From the NCBI GenBank assembly GCA_034435395.1, contig DAOTXK010000406.1, positions 1 to 23,618 on the forward strand: 23,618 bases of DNA, read 5' to 3'. Shown here piece after piece: positions 1 through 6,579 of the stretch. Below the pieces are notes generated by a model. It was not told where the DNA came from. It was given only the letters and a program-made list of their open reading frames with translations, and made no database searches. Each line of letters begins with the position of its first letter. Position 1 is the stretch's first letter. This stretch comes from DAOTXK01 sp034435395 (GTDB lineage Bacteria > Chloroflexota > Anaerolineae > Aggregatilineales > Ch27). The position numbers were made by a program, and so were the translations under genes.

Positions 1-2
1 GG

Positions 3-404
3 CGGCATCACGGCCCCGGCCACCTGGCGCGGGCGGGTTTGGAAGGTGTGGCCTTCGCCTTGGCCGACTGCCTGGAGCTGGCCGCCCCGCCGGGGACCAC
101 GGTCATCGCCTCCGGCGGCGCGACCCGATCCCCGGCCTGGAAGCAGATCATGGCCGATGTTTTGGGCCAGCCGTTGTTGCTCTCGGCGGGGGCGCATCAC
201 GCCTGCGTGGGGGACGCGCTGCTGGCCGGGATCGGGGCGGGCCTCTACGCCGACGTGGCCGCGGCGACCGCCCGCCTGCCGGAGCCGGAAGCCGCCGTCG
301 CGCCCGACCCGGCGGCCACGGACCTGTACCGGGAGCGCCGCGCGCTGTACCGGGAACTGTACGGGCGGCTCAAGGACGACATGCACGCCCTGCGCGGCCA
401 GTAG
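3..404 (+). CDS. FGGY-family carbohydrate kinase (xylulokinase-like), C-terminal part
   Basis: This is the 3' end of a sugar kinase whose start lies left of the window; the open frame runs from base 3 to a TAG at 402-404. The visible protein begins RHHGPGHLARAGLEGVAFA, which matches the segment of FGGY kinases just before the last ATP-binding elements. ASGGATRSPAWKQIMADVLG follows, the adenosine-binding glycine motif, and then the GDALLAGIGAGLY segment. These kinases phosphorylate a free sugar or polyol with ATP in the cytoplasm. Xylulokinase is the nearest type by eye, but substrate is set by the missing N-terminal domain, so glycerol, ribulose or another sugar is possible. The family is secure and the substrate is not. 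No downstream gene on this strand follows closely, so it is probably the last gene of its operon. Confidence 0.85.
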   Translation, partial: RHHGPGHLARAGLEGVAFALADCLELAAPPGTTVIASGGATRSPAWKQIMADVLGQPLLLSAGAHHACVGDALLAGIGAGLYADVAAATARLPEPEAAVAPDPAATDLYRERRALYRELYGRLKDDMHALRGQ

Positions 405-454
405 CGAGCGGCCGGCCCCGCCGGGCGACGGGCCGACCCCAGGGTCGGGCGCGC

Positions 455-1381
455 TCAGTCGGGGGCCGAGCCGACCGGTTGGGGGCCGCTGATCAACATC
501 TCGCCGTTCGGGTCGTGGGCGCGCCACCGGTGGACGGCGGCGGCGGGGTCCTGGGTGGCGTAACAGTAGACGCAGCCGTAGGCACAGGTGTCGTACATGC
601 CGATGTCGCGGCTGGCCGTGCAGCCACATCCCTGGCGGGTGGGCCTCCGCTCAGTGACGGCGGGCCGGTCGGGGGACAGCGCCGCCAGCAGGTCGCCGTC
701 CACGCAGTGGGCCTGGTGAACCTGTTGGGAGAGCAGCGCGTCCTGGCAGCAGGCGTGCAGGGTCATGCCGTGGGCGTCGGCGATGTCGGCCAGGGCTGCC
801 GCCAGATCGCGCCTGACGGTCAGCGGCGGGTCCTGGTAGCGGATGCCCATCCGCCGCAGCCGCCGCTCCACCTTGCCGTAAAAGGGGGCGAAGCTGAAAT
901 AACAGCGCCGGGTCGCCCCGTCCAGCGCCGCCGCGATCTGCCGGAAGCGCTCCTGGTAAAAGGCCGCCCCCAGCTCGTCGGTGAACAGGATCGGGTCGAA
1001 GCGCCACTGGACGTGGGCCGGGCTGGCGCGCGCCGCCAGCTTACGAAAGACCTCCACCGCCGCTTTCCAGTCGGGCACGTGCGGCTCCAGGGATCGCGGC
1101 GCGCCGGTGATGGTGTAGTGGGCGTAAAAGCGGTAGCCCCGGTCGGCGATCTCGTCCAGGTGGGGCAGGAATGGCCGGTAGTTCTTCGACCAGAAGACGA
1201 GGCTGTGGACGTGTTCCGGGCGCAGCGACACGGTGTGCACCTGCCCGCCGAACGGGTTGGGATAGGCGACCGACCCGGCCCGCAGGCGGTTCATGAACCA
1301 GGGCATGTAAAAGGCCGGGATGTCCGTGCGGCGGCTGGCGGAGATGATGGTCAGCGGCGGGTTGTTGGGGACGGTGGTCAT
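455..1381 (-). CDS. DUF1848 family protein with C-terminal cysteine cluster
   Basis: The protein has 308 residues. It opens with TIISASRRTDIPAFYMPWF, continues with NPFGGQVHTVSL and VFWSKNY, and ends with a cysteine cluster: C252, C254, C266, C270 and C273 (GCGC, then DTCAYGCVYCYA). This order is characteristic of DUF1848, a family whose biochemical role I do not know. The CxxxCxxC arrangement suggests an iron-sulfur cluster and a resemblance to radical-SAM proteins, which is inference. The frame is open further upstream (to 1570), but ATG 1381 is preferred: a GGAG lies about 8 bases upstream, the family motif begins 11 residues later, and a well-spaced promoter sits at 1429-1457. It is divergent from the sulfatase. 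Nothing points to a damaged gene. Confidence 0.85.
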   Translation of the reverse strand: MTTVPNNPPLTIISASRRTDIPAFYMPWFMNRLRAGSVAYPNPFGGQVHTVSLRPEHVHSLVFWSKNYRPFLPHLDEIADRGYRFYAHYTITGAPRSLEPHVPDWKAAVEVFRKLAARASPAHVQWRFDPILFTDELGAAFYQERFRQIAAALDGATRRCYFSFAPFYGKVERRLRRMGIRYQDPPLTVRRDLAAALADIADAHGMTLHACCQDALLSQQVHQAHCVDGDLLAALSPDRPAVTERRPTRQGCGCTASRDIGMYDTCAYGCVYCYATQDPAAAVHRWRAHDPNGEMLISGPQPVGSAPD

Positions 1382-1428
1382 CCGGTAGACTCCAGGGTGG
1401 GTCACGGGCGGCGTTTGCCCCTGCGACC

Positions 1429-1457
1429 ATGATAGCACATCTGTTCGGATGAGGCAA
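1429..1457 (-). promoter_or_regulatory. Predicted sigma-70 promoter of the DUF1848 gene
   Basis: Read on the minus strand, a -35 TTGCCT (1457-1452) and a -10 TATCAT (1434-1429) are separated by exactly 17 bases, with TGC just before the -10 (an extended -10). Transcription would start near 1422, about 40 bases before the ATG at 1381. Confidence 0.6.
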
Positions 1458-1538
1458 CCGCCGCTGGCCCGGTGATGCGGACGGCACTGGCGGCGTCCTG
1501 CCAGCGCGCCTGTGTTGACGGAAACGGACGGTCGAAAA

Positions 1539-2897
1539 ATGCGCCCACCCAATTTCATCATCTTCCTCACCGACGATCAGGGTTACGGCGATCTGTCCTG
1601 CATGGGCAACACCGACTTCCAGACGCCCCACCTGGACCGGCTGGCCGCGTCCGGGGCGCGCTTCACCAGCTTTTACGCCAACGCGCCGGTGTGCTCGCCC
1701 TCGCGGGCGGCGCTGCTGACCGGGCGCTACCCCGGCAACGCGGGCGTCCGCTCGATCCTGGCCGGGCATCGCCACACCAGCGGGCTGCTCAACGAAGTGC
1801 CCACGCTGGCGCGGGCGCTGAAGGCCCTCGGCTACCGGACGGGGATGTCCGGCAAGTGGCATCTGGGATCGGCCCCGGGCTGCCGTCCGGACGACCACGG
1901 CTTTGACCAGTGGTTCGGCTTCCTGGCGGGCTGCCTGGACTACTACTCGCACATCTTTTACTGGGACATGAACCGGGGCGGCCCCGGCAACGATCCCCTC
2001 CACGACCTGTGGCAGGACAGCGCCGAGGTCTGGCGGAACGGCGAGTACCTGACCCATCTCATCACGGAACAGGCCATCCATCTGATCCGCCGCTACGCCG
2101 CCGAAGCGCGCCCCTTCTTCCTCTATGTGGCCTACAACGCGCCGCATTACCCCATGCACGCCCCCCAGGAATACCTGGACCGCTTCCCTCACCTGTCTCC
2201 GGACCGGCGGATCATGGCGGCCATGCTCAGCGCGGTGGACGACGGGGTGGGGGACATCCTGGCCGAAGTGGCGCGGCAGGGACTGGCGGCGGACACGGTG
2301 GTGTTTTTTATGGCGGATAACGGCCCTTCCCGCGAGACGCGCAACTGGCTGAACGGGACCGCCGACCCTTACTACGGCGGCTCGACCGGCCTCCTCAAAG
2401 GGCACAAGTTCAGCCTGTATGAGGGCGGCATCCGCGTGCCGGGGATCATGAGCTGGCCCGCCCGTATCCCCGCCGGGCAGGTGATCGACTCTCCCCTGGC
2501 GGCCATGGACATCTTCCCCACCTTCCTGCGGGCGGCGGGCGGCGACCCCTCGGCCTATGAGCGGGATGGGGTGGACATCCTGCCGGCCCTGGCCGAAGAC
2601 CAGCCTTTGCCGGCGCGCGACCTGTACTGGGAGATCGGCGGCCAGACGGCGGTCCGGCGCGGGCCGTGGAAGCTGGTACTGAACGGGCAGCTGGTGGAGG
2701 GCGCGCCGCCGGAGGACGCGGTGCACCTGGCCAACCTGGATGAGGATCCGGGCGAACGCCGCAACCTCAAGGATGCCCATCCGGACCTCACCGCCGAGCT
2801 GACGGCGGCTGCCCGGACCTGGCGGGCGGGCATCGAGGCCCGTTGGGAATCCGACTGGCTGCCCCGCCTGAAGACGCTGGTCCCGGCGGATGATTAG
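1539..2897 (+). CDS. Sulfatase (type I, formylglycine-dependent)
   Basis: The protein has 452 residues and no signal peptide. PNFIIFLTDDQGYGDLSCMG at the N-terminus supplies the metal-binding aspartates. VCSPSRAALLTGR contains the sulfatase signature C-x-P-S-R, with C52 the residue converted to formylglycine, and GKWHLG lies at 105-110. A later ADNGPS segment is the usual second metal-binding site. It hydrolyses sulfate esters, and the cytoplasmic location suggests small imported sulfated sugars or arylsulfates. C52 needs a maturation enzyme, and none is visible in this window. ATG 1539 is chosen because family members start two to five residues before PN-I; a GTG at 1512 in the same frame is an alternative. 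Substrate cannot be told from sequence. The gene is divergent from DUF1848 and appears complete. Confidence 0.9.
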   Translation: MRPPNFIIFLTDDQGYGDLSCMGNTDFQTPHLDRLAASGARFTSFYANAPVCSPSRAALLTGRYPGNAGVRSILAGHRHTSGLLNEVPTLARALKALGYRTGMSGKWHLGSAPGCRPDDHGFDQWFGFLAGCLDYYSHIFYWDMNRGGPGNDPLHDLWQDSAEVWRNGEYLTHLITEQAIHLIRRYAAEARPFFLYVAYNAPHYPMHAPQEYLDRFPHLSPDRRIMAAMLSAVDDGVGDILAEVARQGLAADTVVFFMADNGPSRETRNWLNGTADPYYGGSTGLLKGHKFSLYEGGIRVPGIMSWPARIPAGQVIDSPLAAMDIFPTFLRAAGGDPSAYERDGVDILPALAEDQPLPARDLYWEIGGQTAVRRGPWKLVLNGQLVEGAPPEDAVHLANLDEDPGERRNLKDAHPDLTAELTAAARTWRAGIEARWESDWLPRLKTLVPADD

Positions 2898-2937
2898 GGG
2901 CTGTGGGCCGGGCCGTGGTGTCCGCCGTCGGGCGCGT

Positions 2938-3741
2938 TCAGGCTTCGTCCGCCGGAATCTCAAACGATAAAACGCGCTCCAGCGTATGCCGGATAAAGCC
3001 CAGCGTTTCCTCCAGGTTGTCCGACTGGGCGTCGGGCTGCCAGGCCAGGGCCTCTGCGATCAATGTTGCCCACCGCTCGCCCAGCGCCGCCCCCGCCCAC
3101 CGCGCCGCGACCGGCTTCGAGGCCACGGTCCCATAGCGCAGCGTATAGAGCACCCGGCACATGGTGAGGACGGCATAGACCTGATACTCGCCCCGGCGCA
3201 ACCGGGCGGGATCGTGAAGTTGAGGGGCCCACCACTCTCGTAATGTCTCCACCACGGCCCGCCGCAGGTCGTCTGGCTGCACGGGATCAATCAGGGATGA
3301 GGGGGCTGGCCCCGCCACCACGATCCCCTGCTCTCGAAGGATGTGACGCTGAATCACCCAGTCGCTGCCATGCTGATCCACGCCAAAGCTTCCATCCACG
3401 CGGAGCGACGGATGCCGGGCCTGGGCCGGGTCGTGGCGACGCAGCGCGCCCTGCGGGATGTAGGAGCCTTCCAGCCTGGTTGCCCAGGGGAGGCCGCTGG
3501 CGGAGATGCGCCCATGCATCGCCTCCAGGGCCGGGAGCATCTCGTCGGGGAGCTTATCGGCGGTGACGACGACAAAATCAATGTCGCTCCGCCGGGGGTC
3601 AAAATCACCGCTGGCCAGCGAGCCGTGTACATACAGGCCGACAAACTGCTTCCCTAACACCGCCTGGACGCCCGCTAACAAGAGACGCAGGGCGTCGTTG
3701 ACGGCGGGGTACGGCGTCGGTTGCCTCACCCGGGTTGCCAT
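2938..3741 (-). CDS. Aminoglycoside adenylyltransferase-like nucleotidyltransferase
   Basis: The protein has 267 residues. The nucleotidyltransferase core reads VHGSLASGDFDPRRSDIDF: G40-S41 followed by D53 and D55, the metal-binding pair. A likely catalytic glutamate is E91 in RLEGSYIP. The C-terminal half is helical and resembles the DUF4111 domain found after this core in AadA-type enzymes. The family moves AMP from ATP to streptomycin, spectinomycin or related hydroxyls. Chromosomal members in environmental bacteria often have unknown substrates, so resistance should not be assumed. ATG 3741 is favoured over the longer frame (to 3798) because GGAGGAGGA sits 8-9 bases upstream and the promoter at 3787-3814 fits this start. 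Its stop is 40 bases from the convergent sulfatase stop. Confidence 0.8.
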   Translation of the reverse strand: MATRVRQPTPYPAVNDALRLLLAGVQAVLGKQFVGLYVHGSLASGDFDPRRSDIDFVVVTADKLPDEMLPALEAMHGRISASGLPWATRLEGSYIPQGALRRHDPAQARHPSLRVDGSFGVDQHGSDWVIQRHILREQGIVVAGPAPSSLIDPVQPDDLRRAVVETLREWWAPQLHDPARLRRGEYQVYAVLTMCRVLYTLRYGTVASKPVAARWAGAALGERWATLIAEALAWQPDAQSDNLEETLGFIRHTLERVLSFEIPADEA

Positions 3742-3786
3742 GAGCGCTCTCCTCCTCCACGGCCCGCTTCCTGGCCGGTCGAACAT

Positions 3787-3814
3787 ATCATAATCCATGC
3801 TGGCGTCGTGTCCA
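3787..3814 (-). promoter_or_regulatory. Predicted promoter of the nucleotidyltransferase gene
   Basis: Minus-strand TGGACA (3814-3809) and TATGAT (3792-3787) are separated by 16 bases. The start would be near 3780, giving a leader of about 40 bases. Confidence 0.5.
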
Positions 3815-3859
3815 CCAGGGCAGCGGCGCGATTCATCGCCACGCCCCTGGGCGGATCAG

Positions 3860-3889
3860 TTGACAACACCGGCCCAGTGGTGCTAGATT
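3860..3889 (+). promoter_or_regulatory. Predicted promoter of the cold-shock gene
   Basis: A consensus TTGACA (3860-3865) and TAGATT (3884-3889) have an 18-base spacer that ends in TGC, an extended -10. Transcription would begin near 3896, giving a leader of about 170 bases before the cold-shock ATG. Long leaders are typical of cspA-type genes. Confidence 0.65.
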
Positions 3890-3932
3890 CCCGGTTGGAG
3901 GACGCAGGCTAGCGGAGGGCAATCCCAAAAGC

Positions 3933-3961
3933 AACGCCCGGGCCCCGGGCGTTTGTTTTAT
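3933..3961 (+). terminator. Terminator-like hairpin inside the cold-shock leader (possible attenuator)
   Basis: AACGCCCGG (3933-3941) pairs perfectly with CCGGGCGTT (3945-3953) over a 3-base loop, followed by TGTTTTAT. It lies about 40 bases after the predicted start and 108 bases before the cold-shock ATG. It could end a short leader RNA or act as an attenuator. Confidence 0.6.
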
Positions 3962-3963
3962 GA

Positions 3964-3995
3964 GAGGGCCTCTCCGAGGGCCTCTCCGAGGGCCT
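3964..3995. repeat. Tandem 12-bp repeat in the cold-shock leader
   Basis: Two perfect copies of GAGGGCCTCTCC (3964-3975, 3976-3987) and an 8-base partial copy (3988-3995) are in tandem. Each unit contains the near-palindrome GAGGGCCTC, so the leader RNA could fold in several alternative ways. ACCCTC at 4003-4008 can also pair with a repeat unit. Confidence 0.8.
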
Positions 3996-4068
3996 TGCAG
4001 AGACCCTCGCCTGACCTGCGGCCCCGGCAAGCTGTCTGAAGCCATGGGCACGTCCAAGGAGCACAAAA

Positions 4069-4278
4069 ATGGCTGAACGTATTGTCGGCGTCGTGAAGTG
4101 GTTCAACACGTCCAAGGGTTACGGTTTCATCCAGCGGGAAAATGGCCCGGACGTATTCGTCCATTATTCGGCCATCAGGGAGGAAGGATTTAAGAACCTG
4201 GAGGAAGGCCAGAGCGTCGAATTCACCATCGTCGAAGGACCAAAGGGCCTGCAAGCCAGCGATGTCACCAAGCTGTGA
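4069..4278 (+). CDS. csp: Cold-shock protein (CspA family)
   Basis: The protein has 69 residues, the usual length of a single cold-shock domain. It contains KWFNTSKGYGFIQ (with RNP1, KGYGFI) and DVFVHYSAI (with RNP2, VFVHY), the aromatic nucleic-acid-binding surface of the five-stranded OB barrel. It binds single-stranded RNA or DNA in the cytoplasm, usually melting secondary structure as a chaperone or antiterminator. AAGGAG lies about 8 bases before the ATG. Expression probably depends on the leader, which holds a terminator-like hairpin and a tandem repeat. A strong terminator follows at 4316-4343. Which Csp paralogue this is cannot be decided here. Confidence 0.95.
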   Translation: MAERIVGVVKWFNTSKGYGFIQRENGPDVFVHYSAIREEGFKNLEEGQSVEFTIVEGPKGLQASDVTKL

Positions 4279-4313
4279 TCCGGTGACTCCAGCGGCTATC
4301 TAATCACGATCGC

Positions 4314-5318
4314 TCACGCCCTCACCCCCGGTGAGGGCGTTTTGGTGGGAAAGTCTGCCTCTGGCCCGTCCACCGCCCCAGCCCCCAGGCCGCGCACCGC
4401 CTCGATGAACATCGGCGCGTCCGCGATCAGCCGCCAGTACCAGTCCATCAGGCCCGGCAGGAGACGCTCCAGGATGTATCCGACCCGCATCTGGAGGCCG
4501 CCCAGCACCACCTCGCGGCGGTTGCGCCGCACCGCGTCCACGATGGCCGCCGCCGGGACTTCCGGCTCGTCGAAGCCCTCCGCCGACAGCAGCGTCCGGC
4601 TGGCTCGCATCTGGGCCTCGGACACCCGGTCGGCCATCGGCGTGCGCGTCCAGGTGGGGAACACGGCGGACACCCGCACGCCCGTCCCGTCCAGCTCGCG
4701 GCGCAGCGCGTCGCCGAAGCGGGTCAGGCCGATACGGGTGGCGGCGTAAACCGCCATCCCCGGCGCGGGAAGCTGCCCGGCCAGGCTGGTGACGTGGACG
4801 ATGTGCCCGGCCCACCCCTGCCGGTCCGGCCCCTGACGGAGCATCACCGGCAGGACCATCTGCGTCAGCCGCATCGGGCCGTAGAGGTTGACCGCCAGCA
4901 AGGCCCGCACCCGCGCCGGCGGCAGCTCCGCCAGCGGGCCGCCGTAGGACAGCCCGGCGTTATTGACCAGCACATCGATCCGCCCGCAGACCCGCCGCGT
5001 TTCGTCCACCAGCCGCCGGAGGTCGTCGTCGCGGCTGACGTCGGTCGGCACGGCCAGCACCGGCACATCGTAGACGGCCAGCTCCGCTCTCACCTCGTCC
5101 AGCACGTCCGCCCGGCGGGCGGCCAGGACCAGCCAGGCCCCTTCGGCGGCGAAGGCGTGGGCCGCTGCCCGCCCGATCCCCGACGACGCGCCGGTGATGA
5201 TCACCACTTTGCCGCGCAGGTTCACCGGCTTCCGGCGGCGGCAGGCTCGCCAGGCCAGGCTCCCGGCGGCGACCCCGCCCGTCAGCAGCATCACAAGCCC
5301 GAATAACCGTCGGATCAT
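4314..5318 (-). CDS. Membrane-anchored short-chain dehydrogenase/reductase (active-type)
   Basis: The protein has 334 residues. An N-terminal hydrophobic segment (about 5-24) precedes RRRKP, suggesting a membrane anchor with the enzyme on the cytoplasmic side. The SDR elements are the cofactor loop TGASSGIG (42-49), NNAG (119-122), N144, S178 and Y191. The residue four after the tyrosine is R195 instead of the usual lysine (YAATR). The family oxidises alcohols or reduces ketones with NAD(P). ATG 5318 is chosen because GGGGGAGAGG precedes it closely; a GTG at 5333 is possible. The last ten residues (TKTPSPGVRA) are encoded by the terminator hairpin of the opposing cold-shock gene. A paralogue lies at 10335-11186. 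Substrate is unknown. Confidence 0.85.
   Translation of the reverse strand: MIRRLFGLVMLLTGGVAAGSLAWRACRRRKPVNLRGKVVIITGASSGIGRAAAHAFAAEGAWLVLAARRADVLDEVRAELAVYDVPVLAVPTDVSRDDDLRRLVDETRRVCGRIDVLVNNAGLSYGGPLAELPPARVRALLAVNLYGPMRLTQMVLPVMLRQGPDRQGWAGHIVHVTSLAGQLPAPGMAVYAATRIGLTRFGDALRRELDGTGVRVSAVFPTWTRTPMADRVSEAQMRASRTLLSAEGFDEPEVPAAAIVDAVRRNRREVVLGGLQMRVGYILERLLPGLMDWYWRLIADAPMFIEAVRGLGAGAVDGPEADFPTKTPSPGVRA
4316..4343 (+). terminator. Intrinsic terminator of the cold-shock gene
   Basis: An 11-bp perfect stem, ACGCCCTCACC (4316-4326) with GGTGAGGGCGT (4330-4340), has a CCC loop and is followed by TTT. The same bases on the minus strand are the last codons of the convergent SDR gene. Confidence 0.8.
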
Positions 5319-5343
5319 CCCCTCTCCCCCCACCAGCGATGGC

Positions 5344-5362
5344 GCGGATAATGATAATCCGC
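5344..5362. promoter_or_regulatory. Imperfect palindrome upstream of the SDR gene (possible operator)
   Basis: GCGGAT (5344-5349) and ATCCGC (5357-5362) flank AATGATA, giving 16 of 18 symmetric positions in a 19-base site. It lies 26 bases upstream of the SDR start, where a repressor would act. No regulator gene is nearby. This and the promoter at 5468-5496 are the only signals I see between 5319 and 5598. Confidence 0.35.
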
Positions 5363-5467
5363 CTGTTCCGTGGGTTCAACGTCACCAAGAGCATACAACC
5401 GGGGAAGAAAAATCACGACCCTGCGATAACCTTTCTGGTGATGCCCCTGATGACAGGCCCGCGGAAT

Positions 5468-5496
5468 TTGAAAATGCCCGCCAAACCCTCTATACT
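5468..5496 (+). promoter_or_regulatory. Predicted promoter of the small membrane protein gene
   Basis: TTGAAA (5468-5473) and TATACT (5491-5496) have a 17-base spacer. The transcript would start near 5503 and carry a leader of about 120 bases. Confidence 0.6.
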
Positions 5497-5598
5497 TGGG
5501 ATGGTAATATGGATTGTTGGGAAGATGAGCACAATACGACTCCCATTCCCGGCTCAAAGCCACACCTTTCCGGCGATAACAGGGCCTGATCATACGGC

Positions 5599-5619
5599 CC
5601 TCCGCCCCATACGGAGGAA
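5599..5619 (+). promoter_or_regulatory. Hairpin that covers the ribosome binding site of the membrane protein
   Basis: CCTCCG (5599-5604) pairs with CGGAGG (5612-5617) over a 7-base loop. The second arm is the Shine-Dalgarno sequence GGAGGAAG of the ATG at 5624, so the leader could hide the site and make translation conditional. Confidence 0.5.
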
Positions 5620-5623
5620 GCCC

Positions 5624-6031
5624 ATGACCAGATTCTTGATCGGCATCTTTATCGTGCTGCACGGCCTGGTTCATTTGTTGTACTTCGGACAGAGCGCCAG
5701 GCTGTTTGAGCTGCAACCGGGGATGGTTTGGCCGGATGGCGCCTGGGCCTTCTCCAGGCTTCTGGGGGATAACGCCACCAGAAGTCTGGCGAGCCTGTCA
5801 TGCGTGCTGGCGGCGATCGGTTTTGTGGCGGGCGGGGTAGGGATATTCGCCAGCCAGGACTGGTGGCGACCGGTGGTCGTGACGTCGGCGGCATTTTCCG
5901 CCGCTCTCTACCTCCTCTTCTGGGATGGAAAGCCGCAGAGGCTGGACAATCAGGGTGGGATCGGCCTGCTCATCAACCTGGCGATTCTGGCCGCGTTGCT
6001 CGTGTTCCAGTGGCCCCCTGCCGAGTTTTAG
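5624..6031 (+). CDS. Small integral membrane protein, function unknown
   Basis: The protein has 135 residues. Four hydrophobic stretches are visible: about 3-20 (FLIGIFIVLHGLVHLLYF), 55-76 (LASLSCVLAAIGFVAGGVGIFA), 82-98 and 112-128. The opening RFLIGIFIVLHGLVHLLYF, with two histidines in the first helix, recalls small DoxX-like or haem-type four-helix proteins. I cannot name a family and infer no function. The start follows a strong GGAGGAAG at 7 bases, though that site can be paired away. The frame is open upstream to 5339, but the Shine-Dalgarno sequence and promoter support ATG 5624. It is the last gene before the repeat-bounded island. Confidence 0.75.
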   Translation: MTRFLIGIFIVLHGLVHLLYFGQSARLFELQPGMVWPDGAWAFSRLLGDNATRSLASLSCVLAAIGFVAGGVGIFASQDWWRPVVVTSAAFSAALYLLFWDGKPQRLDNQGGIGLLINLAILAALLVFQWPPAEF

Positions 6032-6181
6032 GCGAGCCTTCGACGCCTGAGACGGCCCATCGACGAGGTCATTGGCGCGTAGCGGCGTGATGAGTCGCAC
6101 CGTTTCTGGTGGACGTCGGCATCCATGCCCCACGACGAATGAGCCGCCACTGTGATCATCAGGCGTGAACGCCGGGGATAC

Positions 6182-6241
6182 GGGGGCATCAGTTTTCCCC
6201 GTTCTGAGGCCCGATTCGGTATAATCGCCCCTCATGAGCGA
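6182..6241 (+). repeat. 60-bp direct repeat, copy 1, with promoter and ATG
   Basis: It matches 8117-8176 at 58 of 60 positions; the differences are T/C at 6216 and C/T at 6239. It contains a consensus -10, TATAAT (6220-6225), and ends with CCCCTCATGAG. In copy 2 this ATG starts the methyltransferase. Here it starts a 9-codon ORF, so this copy supplies the promoter for the DUF4258/YgiT pair. Confidence 0.9.
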
Positions 6242-6263
6242 TAGTGTGTGCTGTGTCGCCTGA
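6234..6263 (+). CDS. Nine-codon leader ORF ahead of the DUF4258 gene
   Basis: ATG 6234 reads MSDSVCCVA and stops at TGA 6261-6263. Only 8 bases separate it from the TATAAT, so the mRNA would be essentially leaderless. It ends 10 bases before the predicted DUF4258 start, and its stop region provides the GAAAGG used as that gene's ribosome site. It may be a by-product of the duplicated repeat. Confidence 0.35.
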   Translation: MSDSVCCVA

Positions 6264-6273
6264 AAGGCTGATG

Positions 6274-6519
6274 ATGCTGGTTGACCTCCCTGCAATACAA
6301 GCGGAGTTTGCGGCTAGGCATTATCTGTTCACCGCCCATGCTTCTGATCGAGCGGCACAGCGTGGTATTTTTAGCGGCGAAATCGAAGAAGCAGTGAAGG
6401 TTGGTGAAGTCATTGAAGACTATCCGGAAGGCCAAGCTGTCTAATATTGGGCAGAACTGAGCGGGATCGGGTTCTGCACATCCACGTAAGCTATCCACCG
6501 TCAGTGAAGATCATCACTG
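6274..6519 (+). pseudogene. DUF4258 protein (putative toxin), 5' part, frameshifted and interrupted
   Basis: The frame begins MLVDLPAIQAEFAARHY, continues LFTAHASDRAAQRGI and EEAVKVGEVIEDYPEG, then hits a stop at 6442. Another frame resumes at once with PSCLILGRTERDRVLH and IHVSYPPSVKIIT. Joined, this is a normal DUF4258 domain, so one base was lost, most simply a C in the GGCC run at 6431-6434. After KIIT the reading becomes unrelated (GFIPPTQIWL and a stop at 6551). The expected ending (VYEPAPDEWDESFRVR) is found 1.3 kb away at 7817-7882. DUF4258 proteins commonly pair with YgiT-type zinc-finger proteins in presumed type II toxin-antitoxin modules. This one should be inactive. A GTG at 6244 is an alternative start. 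Confidence 0.8.
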
Positions 6520-6579
6520 GATTTATCCCACCTACGCAGATTTGGTTATAAATCATAGACAAGGAAAGGAAATAACAGA

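Noticed and set aside
1382..1570. N-terminal extension of the DUF1848 frame
   Set aside because: The extension covers the predicted promoter and is not family-like; the ATG at 1381 has a ribosome site.
1041..2963. 640-codon minus-strand open frame over the sulfatase gene
   Set aside because: It is antisense to a clearly conserved sulfatase and rich in R, G and P, as expected of a shadow frame in high-GC DNA.
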